Positions 30,058-39,382 are shown, numbered from the stretch's first letter. The stretch is DNA of 64,000 bases from Hyphomicrobiales bacterium (GCA_930633525.1 CAKNFP010000001.1:3078001-3142000), one strand, 5' to 3'. Made by a program: numbers and translations. The notes: generated by a model from the letters alone, not told the origin.

Positions 30058-30962
30058 ACAGGTTGGTCCTTAGCCGGGTTGCCCTTTTCGGCCGCGATCG
30101 CCTGGGTGGGCGCGGCCTCCGCCGGCACCGGAGGCCGGCGCAGCGCCCAAACGATTAGCCACAAGCCGGCGATGAACAAGGGCAGCGAGAGCAGCATGCC
30201 CATCGTCACGCCACCTTGCAGGGCGGTGACATCGCTGCCGAACAGGAAGCCGAGCTGCGGATCGGGCTCGCGGAAGAACTCACAGGCCGCCCGCGCGATG
30301 GCATAGCCCGCGCCGAACACGCCGGCGACGAGGCCCGGCCGACGATAGCCGGCTATGCGGACCACCAGGGCGACGAGCAGAAACAGAAGGATGCCCTCGG
30401 CGAAGGCCTCGTAGAGCTGGCTCGGATGGCGCGGAACAGGGCCGCCGCTCGGGAAGATGACCGCCCAGGGCAGGTCAGGAGCGGCCCGCCCCCACAACTC
30501 GTCGTTGATGAAATTGGCGATCCGGCCGAAGAACAGGCCGATGGGCGCCACCGTGCCCGCGAGATCGAACAACGGCATCACCGGCAGCTTCCGCGCGCGG
30601 CCGAACAGGATGATCGCCGCGATGGCGCCAAACAGGCCGCCGTGGAAGGACATGCCACCACGCCAGACCGCGAAGATCTCGGCGGGCGCGTGGATGTAGT
30701 AGGAGAAATTGTAGAACAGCACATAGCCGAGCCGGCCGCCGAGAACGACGCCCAGCGCGACATAGACCAGAAGATCGTCAAGGTCGTTGCGGCTGGGGCG
30801 GCGGATATCACCCCACAGCGACGGGGCATCAACCAGCCGGCGCATGAGAAGCCAGCCCCCGATGAGGCCGACCACATAGGCGAGCGCATACCATCGGATG
30901 GCAAAGGGGCCGACCGCGAAGATCACCGGATCAATGACGGGGAAATTGATAGCAAAGGACAT
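30054..30962 (-). CDS. lgt: Prolipoprotein diacylglyceryl transferase
   Basis: Lgt moves a diacylglyceryl group from phosphatidylglycerol to the lipobox Cys of prelipoproteins. The 302-residue protein is highly hydrophobic, with about seven membrane helices. It has IRWYALAYVVGLIGGW, GGRLGYVLFYN, WRGGMSFHGGLFGA, the signature GRIANFINDELWGR, and HPSQLYEAFAEG with the essential His. The ATG at 30962 is the usual start for the family; a longer frame to 31019 adds an unlikely basic lead. It heads the lgt-midA-pgeF set and is divergent from ubiK. Confidence 0.95.
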   Translation of the reverse strand: MSFAINFPVIDPVIFAVGPFAIRWYALAYVVGLIGGWLLMRRLVDAPSLWGDIRRPSRNDLDDLLVYVALGVVLGGRLGYVLFYNFSYYIHAPAEIFAVWRGGMSFHGGLFGAIAAIILFGRARKLPVMPLFDLAGTVAPIGLFFGRIANFINDELWGRAAPDLPWAVIFPSGGPVPRHPSQLYEAFAEGILLFLLVALVVRIAGYRRPGLVAGVFGAGYAIARAACEFFREPDPQLGFLFGSDVTALQGGVTMGMLLSLPLFIAGLWLIVWALRRPPVPAEAAPTQAIAAEKGNPAKDQPV

Positions 30963-31189
30963 GAAGCCGAACTGATCCTTGTGCGAGCGGCTGGTGAACC
31001 GCATCTTATGGCGGCGCATCGTTCGCAGAACGTGGCGACACTTTCAATGACGAGACCGGGCGGTCAAGCCGTGTTATCGAGAGGCCGAAAGCAGACCGGG
31101 CGGACAGCGTGGGCGAGCGTGCCACTAGGGACACATTCGAGCCGCACAATACGCCCATGGATGCCATCGCATCGAATGAGGTTTTTATC

Positions 31190-31462
31190 ATGACACAGAC
31201 GACCGGCCGCTTCTTCGATGATGTCGCCCGTTTATTCACAGACGCCGCCGGTGTTGCAGACGGTGCTCGCCGTGAAGCGGAAGCCATCATGCGGGCGCAG
31301 ATCGAACGGCTATTGCGCAACATGGACGTGGTGAGCCGTGAGGAGTTCGAGGCTGTCCGCCAGATGGCTTTGATCGCGCGCGAAGAAAACGAAAAGCTCG
31401 AAGCGCGTATCGTCGCGCTGGAGACGCGGCTTTCCGACGCAGCCGGCCCGGCAAAGACCTGA
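31190..31462 (+). CDS. ubiK: Ubiquinone biosynthesis accessory factor UbiK
   Basis: This 90-residue protein matches the BMFP family: GRFFDDVARLFTDAAGVADGARREAEAIMRAQIERLL, then NMDVVSREEFEAVRQMALIAREENEKLEARI, forming a helical, coiled-coil C-terminus. UbiK helps ubiquinone synthesis enzymes assemble and fuses membranes in vitro. The ATG follows GAGG. It faces away from lgt across a 227-base spacer and probably leads into the ybjN-like gene. Confidence 0.9.
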   Translation: MTQTTGRFFDDVARLFTDAAGVADGARREAEAIMRAQIERLLRNMDVVSREEFEAVRQMALIAREENEKLEARIVALETRLSDAAGPAKT

Positions 31463-31843
31463 GGCGGCCGACCCCGCGGCCGCAGTTGCACCGGTCGGGC
31501 ACCGCCTCAAACCCAATCACGTCTTGAGCAATGTTTTGCCAAGACTTGTGGACGGCGCCAAAGGAACTGTTGTGCAAAGGCAACGAATCCCGGAGCGTTC
31601 GTTTGTCTTTCTTGCGGTGGGACTCGTGCGGGATATAGTCAATCAGACAAGTGATTCGCTCATTCGTGGCCCCTTCTTATCGAAAGGGATCATATCGATG
31701 AGTACGCCCCGGTGGATAAACCGAGTCTCTATTCGGTCTATCCAAGCATGGTTGCGTCGCCCGTGTTCATGTTTTCCCGATGTGACCTGCACATCCGGTG
31801 CAGGCAGGCATCCTGATAGCTCAGCACAAGCCGAGGGTTCGGC
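31463..31843. other. Spacer between ubiK and the YbjN-domain gene
   Basis: No well supported gene. A 49-codon frame (31698-31847) preceded by AAAGGGATC ends by overlapping the next start, but nothing supports its coding. A possible hairpin TGCACCGG/CCGGTGCA lies at about 31780-31800. The stretch should hold the promoter for the next gene. Confidence 0.5.
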
Positions 31844-32344
31844 ATGACGCACGTCGAGTTTGAAATTAGTCGTTCTGAACATCCGCTTGACGTTGTCGAA
31901 AGGCTTGCGTCGGATCACGATTGGACATTCGACCGCGCCGAGGACGACGAAATGTCGGTTTCGGTCGCCGGCGGCTGGACTGACTATCACATCGCCTTCA
32001 CCTGGATCGAGGACGTGGAGGCCGTGCATATCGGCTGCGCCTTCGATCTCAAGGTGCCGGATCGCCTGCAGACCGAGGTGCTGAAGCTCGTGGCGCTCAT
32101 CAATGAGCAGCTCTGGGTCGGCCATTTCGATCTCTGGAGCCGCGAAAACGTCGTCATGTTCCGCCATTCGCTGCTGCTTGCCGGCGGCGCGGAGCCCAAC
32201 CACGGCCAGTGCGAGATGCTGCTGCGGACCGCGACGGACGCCTGCGAGCGCTATTACCAGGCATTCCAGTTCGTGATGTGGGCGGGCAAAAGCGCCAAGG
32301 AGGCACTCGATAACGTGCTGTTCGAAACGGAAGGCGAGGCCTGA
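31844..32344 (+). CDS. YbjN domain-containing protein
   Basis: This 166-residue acidic protein resembles a type III secretion chaperone-like fold: the N-terminal HPLDVVERLASDHDWTFDRAEDDEMSVSVAGGWTDYHIAFTW, then LKLVALINEQLWVGHFDLWSRENVVMFRHSLLL and a C-terminal EALDNVLFE. This matches the alphaproteobacterial YbjN family. Its function is not established, though related proteins affect motility and stress responses. It lies between ubiK and proC, an order I recall from other alphaproteobacteria. Confidence 0.88.
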   Translation: MTHVEFEISRSEHPLDVVERLASDHDWTFDRAEDDEMSVSVAGGWTDYHIAFTWIEDVEAVHIGCAFDLKVPDRLQTEVLKLVALINEQLWVGHFDLWSRENVVMFRHSLLLAGGAEPNHGQCEMLLRTATDACERYYQAFQFVMWAGKSAKEALDNVLFETEGEA

Positions 32345-32710
32345 TTTCGCTGGTGCCTTTCCCTGGCACTTGAGCTTTCGGAATCATCTCGTCATCCGGC
32401 GCGGGCCCAACGGGCGCTCTCGTCCAACGTCATGTTCGTGGTTTCCGGCCTCCTCGCCCACGCAGGGCCCCGGAATGACAGCTTGAGCCCCTCAAGACGC
32501 AGCAGAATCGCCATTAATCCCATGGCAGGAACCATCGCGTCCTGACCTTCCCGTCCCAACGCCGCGCTGGGATGACACGCGCACCGCGCCAGACCATGGT
32601 GCCGTCTTTTCTTGACGAGCCCCCTTCCGCCGCTCACAACACCCGCATCGCCAGCCACATTTCGTGACCGGCCAGCTTTTCTGGTTTGTTCGAGACGATC
32701 GGGTTCCGCC
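32345..32710. other. Spacer upstream of proC
   Basis: No gene supported. The region 32388-32490 carries GTCATCCGGCGCGGGCC and GGGCCCCGGAATGACAG, a remnant of the dispersed GTCAT...ATGAC palindrome type found elsewhere in the window. The proC promoter must lie here. Confidence 0.5.
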
Positions 32711-33529
32711 ATGACAGTCGCACTTCCCGCCTCCCTTCTCCTCGTCGGCGCCGGCAAAATGGGCGGCGCCATGCTCGACGGCTGGCTGAAGATCGGCCTG
32801 CCGCTGGAGCGGATCACGGTCATCGATCCGCATCCCTCGCCAGACATGCAGGCCCTCACGGCCAAGGGCCTCGCGCTCAATCCCGCGCTGGAAGGCCTCG
32901 CCCCCCAGGCCGTGCTCGTGCTTGCGGTGAAGCCGCAGATGCTCGACGAGGCGGCCCCGGCGCTCGACAAGCTGATCGGCGAAGGCACCGTCGTCCTGTC
33001 GATCCTCGCCGGCAAGACGATCGCCAATATTCAGGAACGCTTGCCGGCGGCCCTGGCCGTGGTGCGCGCCATGCCGAACCTGCCGGCCGCGATCGGCCGG
33101 GGCGTCACAGCAGCCGTCGGCAGCGCGGGCCTGACGCCTGTCCAGCGGGACCTCGCCCAGGCGCTCCTGTCGGGTGTCGGTTCGGTCGAGTGGCTGGACG
33201 ACGAAGCCCTGATCGATGCGGTCACCGCGATTTCGGGGTCGGGCCCGGCCTATGTCTTCCACCTCGCTGAATGCCTCGCCGAGGCGGGCCGCCAACTCGG
33301 CCTGCCGGCTGACGTCGCCGTGCGGCTGGCCCGCGCGACCGTCAGCGGTGCGGGAGAACTCCTCCATCAATCGGACCTGCCGGCCGGCGCCTTGCGCGAG
33401 AACGTCACCTCCAAGGGCGGGACGACCGCAGCGGCGCTCGAGGTGCTGATGGCCGCGGACGGCCTGCAGCCGCTCATCACGCGCACCGCGGGCGCCGCCA
33501 AGCGCCGCGCGGCGGAATTGTCGGGCTGA
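32711..33529 (+). CDS. proC: Pyrroline-5-carboxylate reductase
   Basis: ProC makes the last step of proline synthesis, reducing pyrroline-5-carboxylate with NAD(P)H. The 272-residue protein begins with the nucleotide loop LLVGAGKMGGAMLDGW, has VLAVKPQMLDEA, MPNLPAAIGRGVTA, and the C-terminal block DAVTAISGSGPAYVFHLAECLAEAG with NVTSKGGTTAAALEVL that forms the substrate site. The start follows a weak GGGTTCC. An upstream extension to 32612 shows no family similarity. Confidence 0.95.
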   Translation: MTVALPASLLLVGAGKMGGAMLDGWLKIGLPLERITVIDPHPSPDMQALTAKGLALNPALEGLAPQAVLVLAVKPQMLDEAAPALDKLIGEGTVVLSILAGKTIANIQERLPAALAVVRAMPNLPAAIGRGVTAAVGSAGLTPVQRDLAQALLSGVGSVEWLDDEALIDAVTAISGSGPAYVFHLAECLAEAGRQLGLPADVAVRLARATVSGAGELLHQSDLPAGALRENVTSKGGTTAAALEVLMAADGLQPLITRTAGAAKRRAAELSG

Positions 33530-33627
33530 AAAGCGGATCACCATCTTTTTTGTCGCCAGGGTCCTCACTTTGGACCGCTTAGGTCATTATGTTGATCAAA
33601 GCGGCTTACTCTTGAGGAGATCCCCCG

Positions 33628-34419
33628 ATGGCCAAGAAGCCTGTTTCCTCCACGCCCCAAGGCGAAGCAGCGTCCCAGGCGGATGCCACAGCATCCGCCC
33701 CGGCATCGGCCTCCAGCGGCTCTCCATCCGACCGGCGGGATGCCGTCATCGATGCGTTGATGCGGCTGGCCGCCGATCATCAGTGGCGCGCCATCGGCCT
33801 CGTCGATATCGCCCGGGAAGCCGGAATCAGCCTGGCAGACCTGCGTGATACCTATCCGTCGAAGGGCGCCATTCTGGCCGGCTTCACCAAGCGGATCGAC
33901 CGGATCGTGCTGGACGGCACGACCGACGACCTGGCGGACGAACCTGCGCGGGAGCGCCTTCTCGACATCATGATGCGCCGATTCGACGCGCTCGCTCCTT
34001 ATAAGGCGGCGTTGCGGAACATCGCGCGCAGCTTGCGGCACGAGCCCCTGGCGATTGCCGCCCTGAACAAGCTCGCGGCGAATTCCCAGCGCTTCATGCT
34101 GGCGGCCGCGGGGATCCCGACAGAAGGCACGCTGGGCGCCCTCAAGATCCAGGGCGCCGTCGCCGTCTTCGCGCGGACCTTCGAGACCTGGATAGAGGAC
34201 AACGAACCCGATCTGGCCCGCACCCTCGCCCGCCTCGACCGGGAGCTGCGCAAGGGTGAGCGCGTGCTCCTCTATGCCCAGGACGTGCACCGGTTGACCG
34301 CGCCCTTGCGCGCTTTCGGCCGGGCCCTGTGTGCCCGTCGGCGTCATAGTCATCGGCACCACCGCGAGAATGAAGATTTGGGCTCGCGCGACGGCGAGGA
34401 CTACGTTCCTGCGCTATAG
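33628..34419 (+). CDS. TetR-family regulator (COQ9-like fold)
   Basis: This 263-residue protein has a disordered Ala/Ser-rich N-terminus, then a helix-turn-helix at about 36-85 (IDALMRLAADHQWRAIGLVDIAREAGISLADLRDTYPSKGAILAGF), followed by an all-helical ligand domain. It is a dimeric transcriptional repressor type, ligand unknown; the resemblance to the COQ9 family makes a link to lipid or quinone binding possible. Its C-terminus is rich in His and Arg (RRHSHRHH). It starts after GAGGAG and stands alone between proC and csaA. Confidence 0.8.
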   Translation: MAKKPVSSTPQGEAASQADATASAPASASSGSPSDRRDAVIDALMRLAADHQWRAIGLVDIAREAGISLADLRDTYPSKGAILAGFTKRIDRIVLDGTTDDLADEPARERLLDIMMRRFDALAPYKAALRNIARSLRHEPLAIAALNKLAANSQRFMLAAAGIPTEGTLGALKIQGAVAVFARTFETWIEDNEPDLARTLARLDRELRKGERVLLYAQDVHRLTAPLRAFGRALCARRRHSHRHHRENEDLGSRDGEDYVPAL

Positions 34420-34523
34420 GCGGCGGGAGCCGTGAAAGTCGTTCCAAGCTCTGCTCGACGGGCGTGGTGCAATGCGCGAGGATGAAATGGCGGACGCGCG
34501 ATTCGCCATTTCAAGTTGCACAA

Positions 34524-34898
34524 ATGACATCATCCTCGAAGCTATCCACATCTTCAAATCCCTCTACAGTCAGCTACGACGACTTTCAGAAGCTTGACAT
34601 CCGAGTCGGAACAATCGTCGAAGCCGCGCCTTTTCCTGAAGCGCGCAGGCCGGCCCTCAAGCTCGTCATCGATTTCGGTGGGGATATAGGCCGCCGCAAA
34701 TCTTCTGCTCAGATCACGAAAAACTACGAGCCCGCGGCGCTCGTTGGCCGCCAAGTGCTCGCTGTCGTCAATTTTCCGCCCCGTCAGATCGGTCCCATGA
34801 TGTCCGAAGTGCTGACGCTCGGCGTGCCCGATGCCGACGGCGAAGTCATGCTCATCAGCCCTGATCGTGAGGTGCCGGATGGCGGGCGTCTTTACTGA
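34524..34898 (+). CDS. csaA: tRNA-binding domain protein CsaA
   Basis: This 124-residue protein has one OB-fold EMAP/ARC1-type tRNA-binding domain: DFQKLDIRVGTIVEA, RRPALKLVIDFGG, SSAQITKNYEPAALVGRQVLAVVNFPPRQIGPMMSEVLTLG. CsaA of Bacillus is a dimeric chaperone-like protein linked to secretion; a tRNA role is also possible. The first 16 residues are Ser/Thr-rich, and the exact start within them is uncertain. Confidence 0.88.
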   Translation: MTSSSKLSTSSNPSTVSYDDFQKLDIRVGTIVEAAPFPEARRPALKLVIDFGGDIGRRKSSAQITKNYEPAALVGRQVLAVVNFPPRQIGPMMSEVLTLGVPDADGEVMLISPDREVPDGGRLY

Positions 34899-34960
34899 TG
34901 AAATATTAAGCAGCGGCCCGCTGTTCGCCAGGCTCACCCCCGTGCTATGACCGTCGAGCC

Positions 34961-36262
34961 ATGGTGACATTTGAACTTTTGGTTGTCGCCGTTCTCATTG
35001 TGCTGAACGGCGTTCTGGCGATGTCTGAGCTCGCCGTCGTTTCGTCGCGGATCCCGCGGCTGAAAGCTCTTGCGGCGTCGGGCCGCAAGGGAGCAACCGC
35101 GGCTCTCAAGCTGGCGTCCGATCCCGGCCGCTTCCTGTCCACCGTCCAGATCGGAATCAGCCTGATCGGCGTGCTCGCGGGCGCCTTTTCCGGCGCGACC
35201 CTCGCGACTCGCCTGACAGGTGTCCTCGAAGAACACGGCGTTTCGTCCCGCTTTGCCGACCCGCTGGCCTTCGGTCTCGTCGTCGGGGCGATCACCTACC
35301 TCTCGCTCATCATCGGCGAACTCGTGCCCAAGCAGCTGGCGCTGCGCAATCCGGAGGCGATGGCTTCCACCATCGCACCGGCGATGGTGCTGCTCTCGCG
35401 GCTATGCGCCCCTCTGGCCTATGTCCTCTATATCTCGCAGGATGCCCTGCTCCGCCTTCTCGGCGCGCGGGGCGAACGCGCCTCCAACGTCACGGACGAG
35501 GAGATCAAGACCCTCGTCGCCGAGGCGGAAACCGCTGGCGTGCTCGACCCCGAGGAACGACGCATGATCGCCGGCGTCATGCGCCTCGCCGATCGTTCGA
35601 TCGCCGCTATCATGACGCCACGGCCGGATGTGGATTGGGTGGACCTTGCCGATGACGAGGAAACCATCCGCCGCACCGTGCTCGACAGTCGCCGCTCGCG
35701 CCTGCCCGCCATGGACGAGGAAGGTATTCCCGTCGGTGTCATCCAGGCCAAGGACATGCTCAACGTACTGCTGTCGGGCGAACCGCTGAACGTGCGCGAA
35801 CTCGTGCGTGAAGCCCCCGTCGTCATCGACACCTTCGGCGCCCTCGCCGCGCTGGAGCGCCTGCGCACGTCACAGGTGCCCATGGCGCTGGTGCATGATG
35901 AGTACGGAAATTTCGAAGGCATCGTGACCCCGGCCGATTTACTGTCGGGCATCGCGGGGAACTTCCACCAGGGCGAAAACGAAGATGAGGAGCCCGGGAT
36001 CGTCGAGCGCGATGACGGCTCGTTCCTGATCGGAGGCTCACTGCCCGCCGACGAATTGGCCGACCTGCTCAACCTGCAGCTTGATCTGGACCGGGACTAC
36101 CACACCGTCGCGGGCTTCGTGCTGTCAGTCCTGAAAAGCCTGCCGCAGGTGGGCGAGGCTTTTGAATGGCAGGGCTGGCGTTTTGAGATCGTGGATCTCG
36201 ACGGCCCCCGCATCGACAAGGTGCTGGTCGCCCGCGCGCCCCTCACCCACCGTCGCGGCTAA
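34961..36262 (+). CDS. CorC/HlyC-type integral membrane protein (DUF21-CBS-CBS)
   Basis: This 433-residue protein has an N-terminal DUF21 membrane domain with three or four helices (VAVLIVLNGVLAMSELAVVS and further), two CBS domains at about 205-335 (MTPRPDVDWVDL and VPMALVHDEYGNFEGIVTPADLL) and a C-terminal CorC_HlyC domain (DDGSFLIGGSLPADELADLL, AGFVLSVLKSLPQVGEAFEWQGWRFEIVDLDGPRIDKV). Relatives are proposed magnesium or cobalt exporters of the CNNM type; hemolysin naming is historical. It stands alone on the plus strand. Confidence 0.9.
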   Translation: MVTFELLVVAVLIVLNGVLAMSELAVVSSRIPRLKALAASGRKGATAALKLASDPGRFLSTVQIGISLIGVLAGAFSGATLATRLTGVLEEHGVSSRFADPLAFGLVVGAITYLSLIIGELVPKQLALRNPEAMASTIAPAMVLLSRLCAPLAYVLYISQDALLRLLGARGERASNVTDEEIKTLVAEAETAGVLDPEERRMIAGVMRLADRSIAAIMTPRPDVDWVDLADDEETIRRTVLDSRRSRLPAMDEEGIPVGVIQAKDMLNVLLSGEPLNVRELVREAPVVIDTFGALAALERLRTSQVPMALVHDEYGNFEGIVTPADLLSGIAGNFHQGENEDEEPGIVERDDGSFLIGGSLPADELADLLNLQLDLDRDYHTVAGFVLSVLKSLPQVGEAFEWQGWRFEIVDLDGPRIDKVLVARAPLTHRRG

Positions 36263-36476
36263 AATATGCCCGCCTGGTGCGGGTTTTCTCCAGAGCGATG
36301 GACATTCAGGGATCACCGCGCCGATCATCCCGGGCCGGACGTTCGCTCGGGTCCGGAATCAAGAGCCGGTATGATTTGTGAATGGCCATCGGCCTCATGC
36401 ACAAAGCGCCCTCTTGCTGAAGCGGCATGGTTTCTGGATCCCTGACAACGGCCTTGCCGTTTCAAGGCAGGCTGAC

Positions 36477-37859
36477 TTATACCGGCAGCCTGACCAAGGC
36501 CCGGAGACCGCCGAGCGGGCTGTCGGCAAGCGTCACGTCGCCGCCATGGGAGCGGGCGATGTCGCGGACAATCGCGAGCCCGAGCCCGGTGCCGCCCTCA
36601 TCCAGGTTGCGGGCCTCGTCCAGCCGGACGAAGGGCTTGAACACTTCCTCGCGTTGGTCCACCGGCACACCGGGGCCGTCATCATCCACTGTCAGGACGA
36701 GCCAGCGTCCCTCCACCACCGCCCGCACTTCCACCACGACGCTGTGGCGGAGCGCGTTGGTGATCAGATTGACGAGAAGCCGCCGGAAGGCATCGGGCCG
36801 CACGGTCACGACAAGCGGGCCGGTCACGTCGACGGTCAGTTCCTCACCCAGGCGCTCGAGATCGTTGCGGACCGACTGCAGCGTTTCGACGATATCGGTC
36901 GGCACCGCCTGTTCGCCAGTATCGCCACGGGCGAAGGCGAGATAGGCCTCCAGCATGCGGGCCATTTCGTCCACATCCGCCCGCAGGGCGTCAAGCTCCG
37001 CGCTGTCTTCGATGAAGGTCAGCGACAGCTTGAAGCGGGTGAGGATGGTGCGCAGATCATGGCTGACGCCGTTCAGCATGGTGGTGCGCTGTTCCATCGT
37101 GCGCTCGATGCGCCGGCGCATCTCGATGAAGGCCTGCCCCGCGCGGCGGATTTCGCGCGCACCGCGCGGCATGAACGTGACGTCGCGGCCCTTGCCGAAA
37201 CTCTCCGCGGCATTGGCAAGGCGCAGGATCGGCTTGATCTGGTTGCGCAGGAACAGGATGGCGATCATGAGCAGCACCATCGAGGTGCCGAGCATCCACA
37301 TCAGAAAGATGTGGGAGTTGGACGCATAGGCGAGGCTGCGCCGCGCGATGACCCGCATGACCTCCTTGTCGAGCTTGATGCGGATCTCGATGAGATTGGA
37401 GCGTCCGACGGTATCGATCCAGAAAGGTCGCCCGATCTGCCGGCGGATCTCATCGGAGAGGACGCCGTCGAGGATCGAGAAGAAAGGTTTGGGCCCGGGC
37501 GGCGGCAGGTCGGTACCGGGCAGGAAGTCGATGTCGAGCCCAAGCCTGTCGCTGGCGATATTGCTCAGCGTCGTCGCGTCGGCATCCTGCGGATAGCTCT
37601 CATAGACGTCGATGATAGCCGCGATATCGCTGGTCACAGCCGATGACAGGCGCCGCGTCACCAACTGCCAGTGCCGCTCCATGAACACATAGGCGACGAC
37701 CGACTGCAGGATGATGAAAGGCGCGATGATGATGATGAGCGTGCGCGCATAGAGGCCTTTGGGCAGAAGACTGCCGACGCGCCGCGCGAAACGGTCGAAC
37801 AGAGCGCTTGGGCTATTGATCGCCTTGGCCAGCCCGCCGTGGCTCAACCAGTTGGTCAT
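36477..37859 (-). CDS. EnvZ-like sensor histidine kinase
   Basis: This 460-residue kinase has two membrane helices (LYARTLIIIIAPFIILQSVVAYVF and FLMWMLGTSMVLLMIAILFLR) enclosing a periplasmic domain of about 130 residues, a HAMP domain, the phospho-acceptor box GVSHDLRTILTRFKL with His, and a HATPase_c domain with NLITNALRHS, DDGPGVP and GGTGLGLAIVRDI. It resembles EnvZ-type osmosensors. Its ATG overlaps the response regulator stop (ATGA), so they form an operon. The partner regulator gene carries a frameshift, which would leave this kinase without its cognate partner if real. Confidence 0.9.
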   Translation of the reverse strand: MTNWLSHGGLAKAINSPSALFDRFARRVGSLLPKGLYARTLIIIIAPFIILQSVVAYVFMERHWQLVTRRLSSAVTSDIAAIIDVYESYPQDADATTLSNIASDRLGLDIDFLPGTDLPPPGPKPFFSILDGVLSDEIRRQIGRPFWIDTVGRSNLIEIRIKLDKEVMRVIARRSLAYASNSHIFLMWMLGTSMVLLMIAILFLRNQIKPILRLANAAESFGKGRDVTFMPRGAREIRRAGQAFIEMRRRIERTMEQRTTMLNGVSHDLRTILTRFKLSLTFIEDSAELDALRADVDEMARMLEAYLAFARGDTGEQAVPTDIVETLQSVRNDLERLGEELTVDVTGPLVVTVRPDAFRRLLVNLITNALRHSVVVEVRAVVEGRWLVLTVDDDGPGVPVDQREEVFKPFVRLDEARNLDEGGTGLGLAIVRDIARSHGGDVTLADSPLGGLRALVRLPV

Positions 37860-38576
37860 CCGTCGACAAGCAGCCTGTAGCCGATCCCACGCACGGTCTG
37901 GAGATAGGCAGGATTTGCGGGATCACGCTCGACCTTTCGCCGCAACCTGTTCATCTGGACATCGACGGTACGCTCGCTCGCCGCGCCGCCATGGCCGGCA
38001 AGATCCTCCCGCGGCACGTGCTCGCCCGCGCGATTGGCGAGAATGGTCAGGATATCGCGCTCCCTGTCGGTGATGCGGACGATCTCGCCATTGCACCTGA
38101 GCTCGCCACGATCGAGCCGGAACAGGAAATCGCCGAAGCGCACAGCCTCACGCTGAGGTCCGGCTTCGGCCGCTTCGTTCGACAGCCGCCGCAGCACATT
38201 GCCGATGCGCAGCAGCAGTTCGCGCGGCTCGAACGGCTTCGACAGATAGTCGTCTGCGCCGATCTCAAGGCCCTCGACCCGGTCGGCCGACTCGGCCCGC
38301 GCCGTCAACATGATGATGGGCACGTCGGAGCCGTTTCTGAGCCGCCGCGCGAAGTCGAAACCGTTCTCGCCAGGCATCATGACGTCGAGAATCAGGAGAT
38401 CGAAGATCATGTGACCAAGCATGCCTTCGGCCTCGGGGGGCGCCGCCCCCCGCCGCCGTCACGCGATATCCATTCTGGTTCAGGAAGCGCGCCAGGAGCT
38501 GCCGCAGACGCCGGTCATCATCGACAACAAGCAGATGCGGCGCGTCATCCACCAGTTCCAGCTGTGCGAGATCCAT
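37856..38576 (-). pseudogene. OmpR-family response regulator, frameshifted
   Basis: The product would be about 240 residues. The first frame starts at ATG 38576 and gives the receiver beginning HLLVVDDDRRLRQLLARFLNQNGYRVTAA, then runs into nonsense (GGGAPRGRRH). The second frame supplies EAEGMLGHMIFDLLILDVMMPGENGF, the phospho-Asp site, LTARAESAD, KPFEPRELLLRI, and a winged-helix output domain ending VRGIGYRLLVDG at 37856. The shift is inside GGGGGGCGCCGCCCCCC (38435-38451), a self-complementary GC run, where deleting one base restores the frame. It may be a sequencing error in this hairpin or a real mutation. Confidence 0.8.
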
Positions 38577-38581
38577 GCGGG

Positions 38582-39211
38582 TCACGATGGCCGCCCTGCT
38601 TCCTTCCAAACCAAACGCGCGACATGGGCGCTGTCATCCGGATCGATCATGGCGAACAGGAAATCGAGCACCGCCTCACGCGCCACAGCGTCGCATTTTG
38701 AAAGGGCCCGGGCAATGCGTTCCTGTTGCACCGCCGACATGGCGAGCGACAATGCCTCGCCCTTCTCCGTCAGATAAAGCAGCCGTTGGCGGCGGTCTGT
38801 CACGCCGGCGCGCTGCTCGACGAAACCATCGCGTATCAGTTCCTTGAGGACCCGGTTGAGGCTCTGCTTGGTAATGCGCAGGATATCGAGAAGTTCGGCG
38901 ACATTGAGGCCCGCCTGACGCCCCACGAAGTGCAGGATGCGGTGGTGAGCCCGCCCGAACCCGTAGGAGTTGAGCATGCGGTCGGGGTCGCTCACAAAGT
39001 CGCGATAGGCAAAGAAGAAGAGCTCGATGATCTCATAGTCGGGAGGTACACGGTCTTGAGCAGCGGCCGCGCCGGCTGTCGTCCCGACATCGGCCGGCAC
39101 CGCGGCATGCCGCACCTCCACCGGAGACAGGGCCGGGGCTTCTTCTTCAGCATGATTTGCGTCTGCCTCGGCAGACCGTCGAGCCGTGGTTCGCGTACGC
39201 AGGTGCGTCAC
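38582..39211 (-). CDS. MarR-family transcriptional regulator
   Basis: This 209-residue protein has an Ala/Glu-rich N-terminal tail of about 60 residues, then a winged helix-turn-helix: RMLNSYGFGRAHHRILHFVGRQAGLNVAELLDILRITKQSLNRVLKELIRDGFVEQRAGVTDRRQRLLYLTEKG, with the MarR-type wing DRRQR. The start is GTG at 39211, six bases after AGGAG. It is divergent from ilvE and followed by the response regulator and kinase genes, from which it is separated by only a few bases. A perfect inverted repeat lies 17 bases upstream of the start codon. Confidence 0.9.
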   Translation of the reverse strand: MTHLRTRTTARRSAEADANHAEEEAPALSPVEVRHAAVPADVGTTAGAAAAQDRVPPDYEIIELFFFAYRDFVSDPDRMLNSYGFGRAHHRILHFVGRQAGLNVAELLDILRITKQSLNRVLKELIRDGFVEQRAGVTDRRQRLLYLTEKGEALSLAMSAVQQERIARALSKCDAVAREAVLDFLFAMIDPDDSAHVARLVWKEAGRPS

Positions 39212-39227
39212 CCGGCACTCCTATTTT

Positions 39228-39248
39228 TATGTCAGCCTTATTGACATA
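39228..39248. promoter_or_regulatory. Perfect inverted repeat, likely MarR operator overlapping ilvE -35
   Basis: TATGTCA and TGACATA are separated by seven bases, a 21-base dyad between divergent marR and ilvE. The right half overlaps TTGACA (39241-39246), which could be the -35 of ilvE. MarR proteins typically bind such dyads, so autoregulation and control of ilvE are inferred. Confidence 0.65.
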
Positions 39249-39382
39249 TCTCAGGCAGATTGTTACTCGTCAAGCGTCATCCGCGAAATGAAAGAACCCT
39301 AAGGGGTCGATGCACGCTATGTTTAAGTCCCAATCATAAGCACATCGTAAGCTCGCGGGGACTTGCCAAGGAGATTTTTCAA

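Noticed and set aside
31698..31847. 49-codon frame ending over the YbjN-gene start
   Set aside because: It has a possible ribosome site and an ATGA overlap, but no hydrophobic or conserved pattern; coding is unproven.
36263..36476. Possible gene between the CorC-type and kinase genes
   Set aside because: Only short frames without ribosome sites; it is the tail-to-tail gap of convergent genes.
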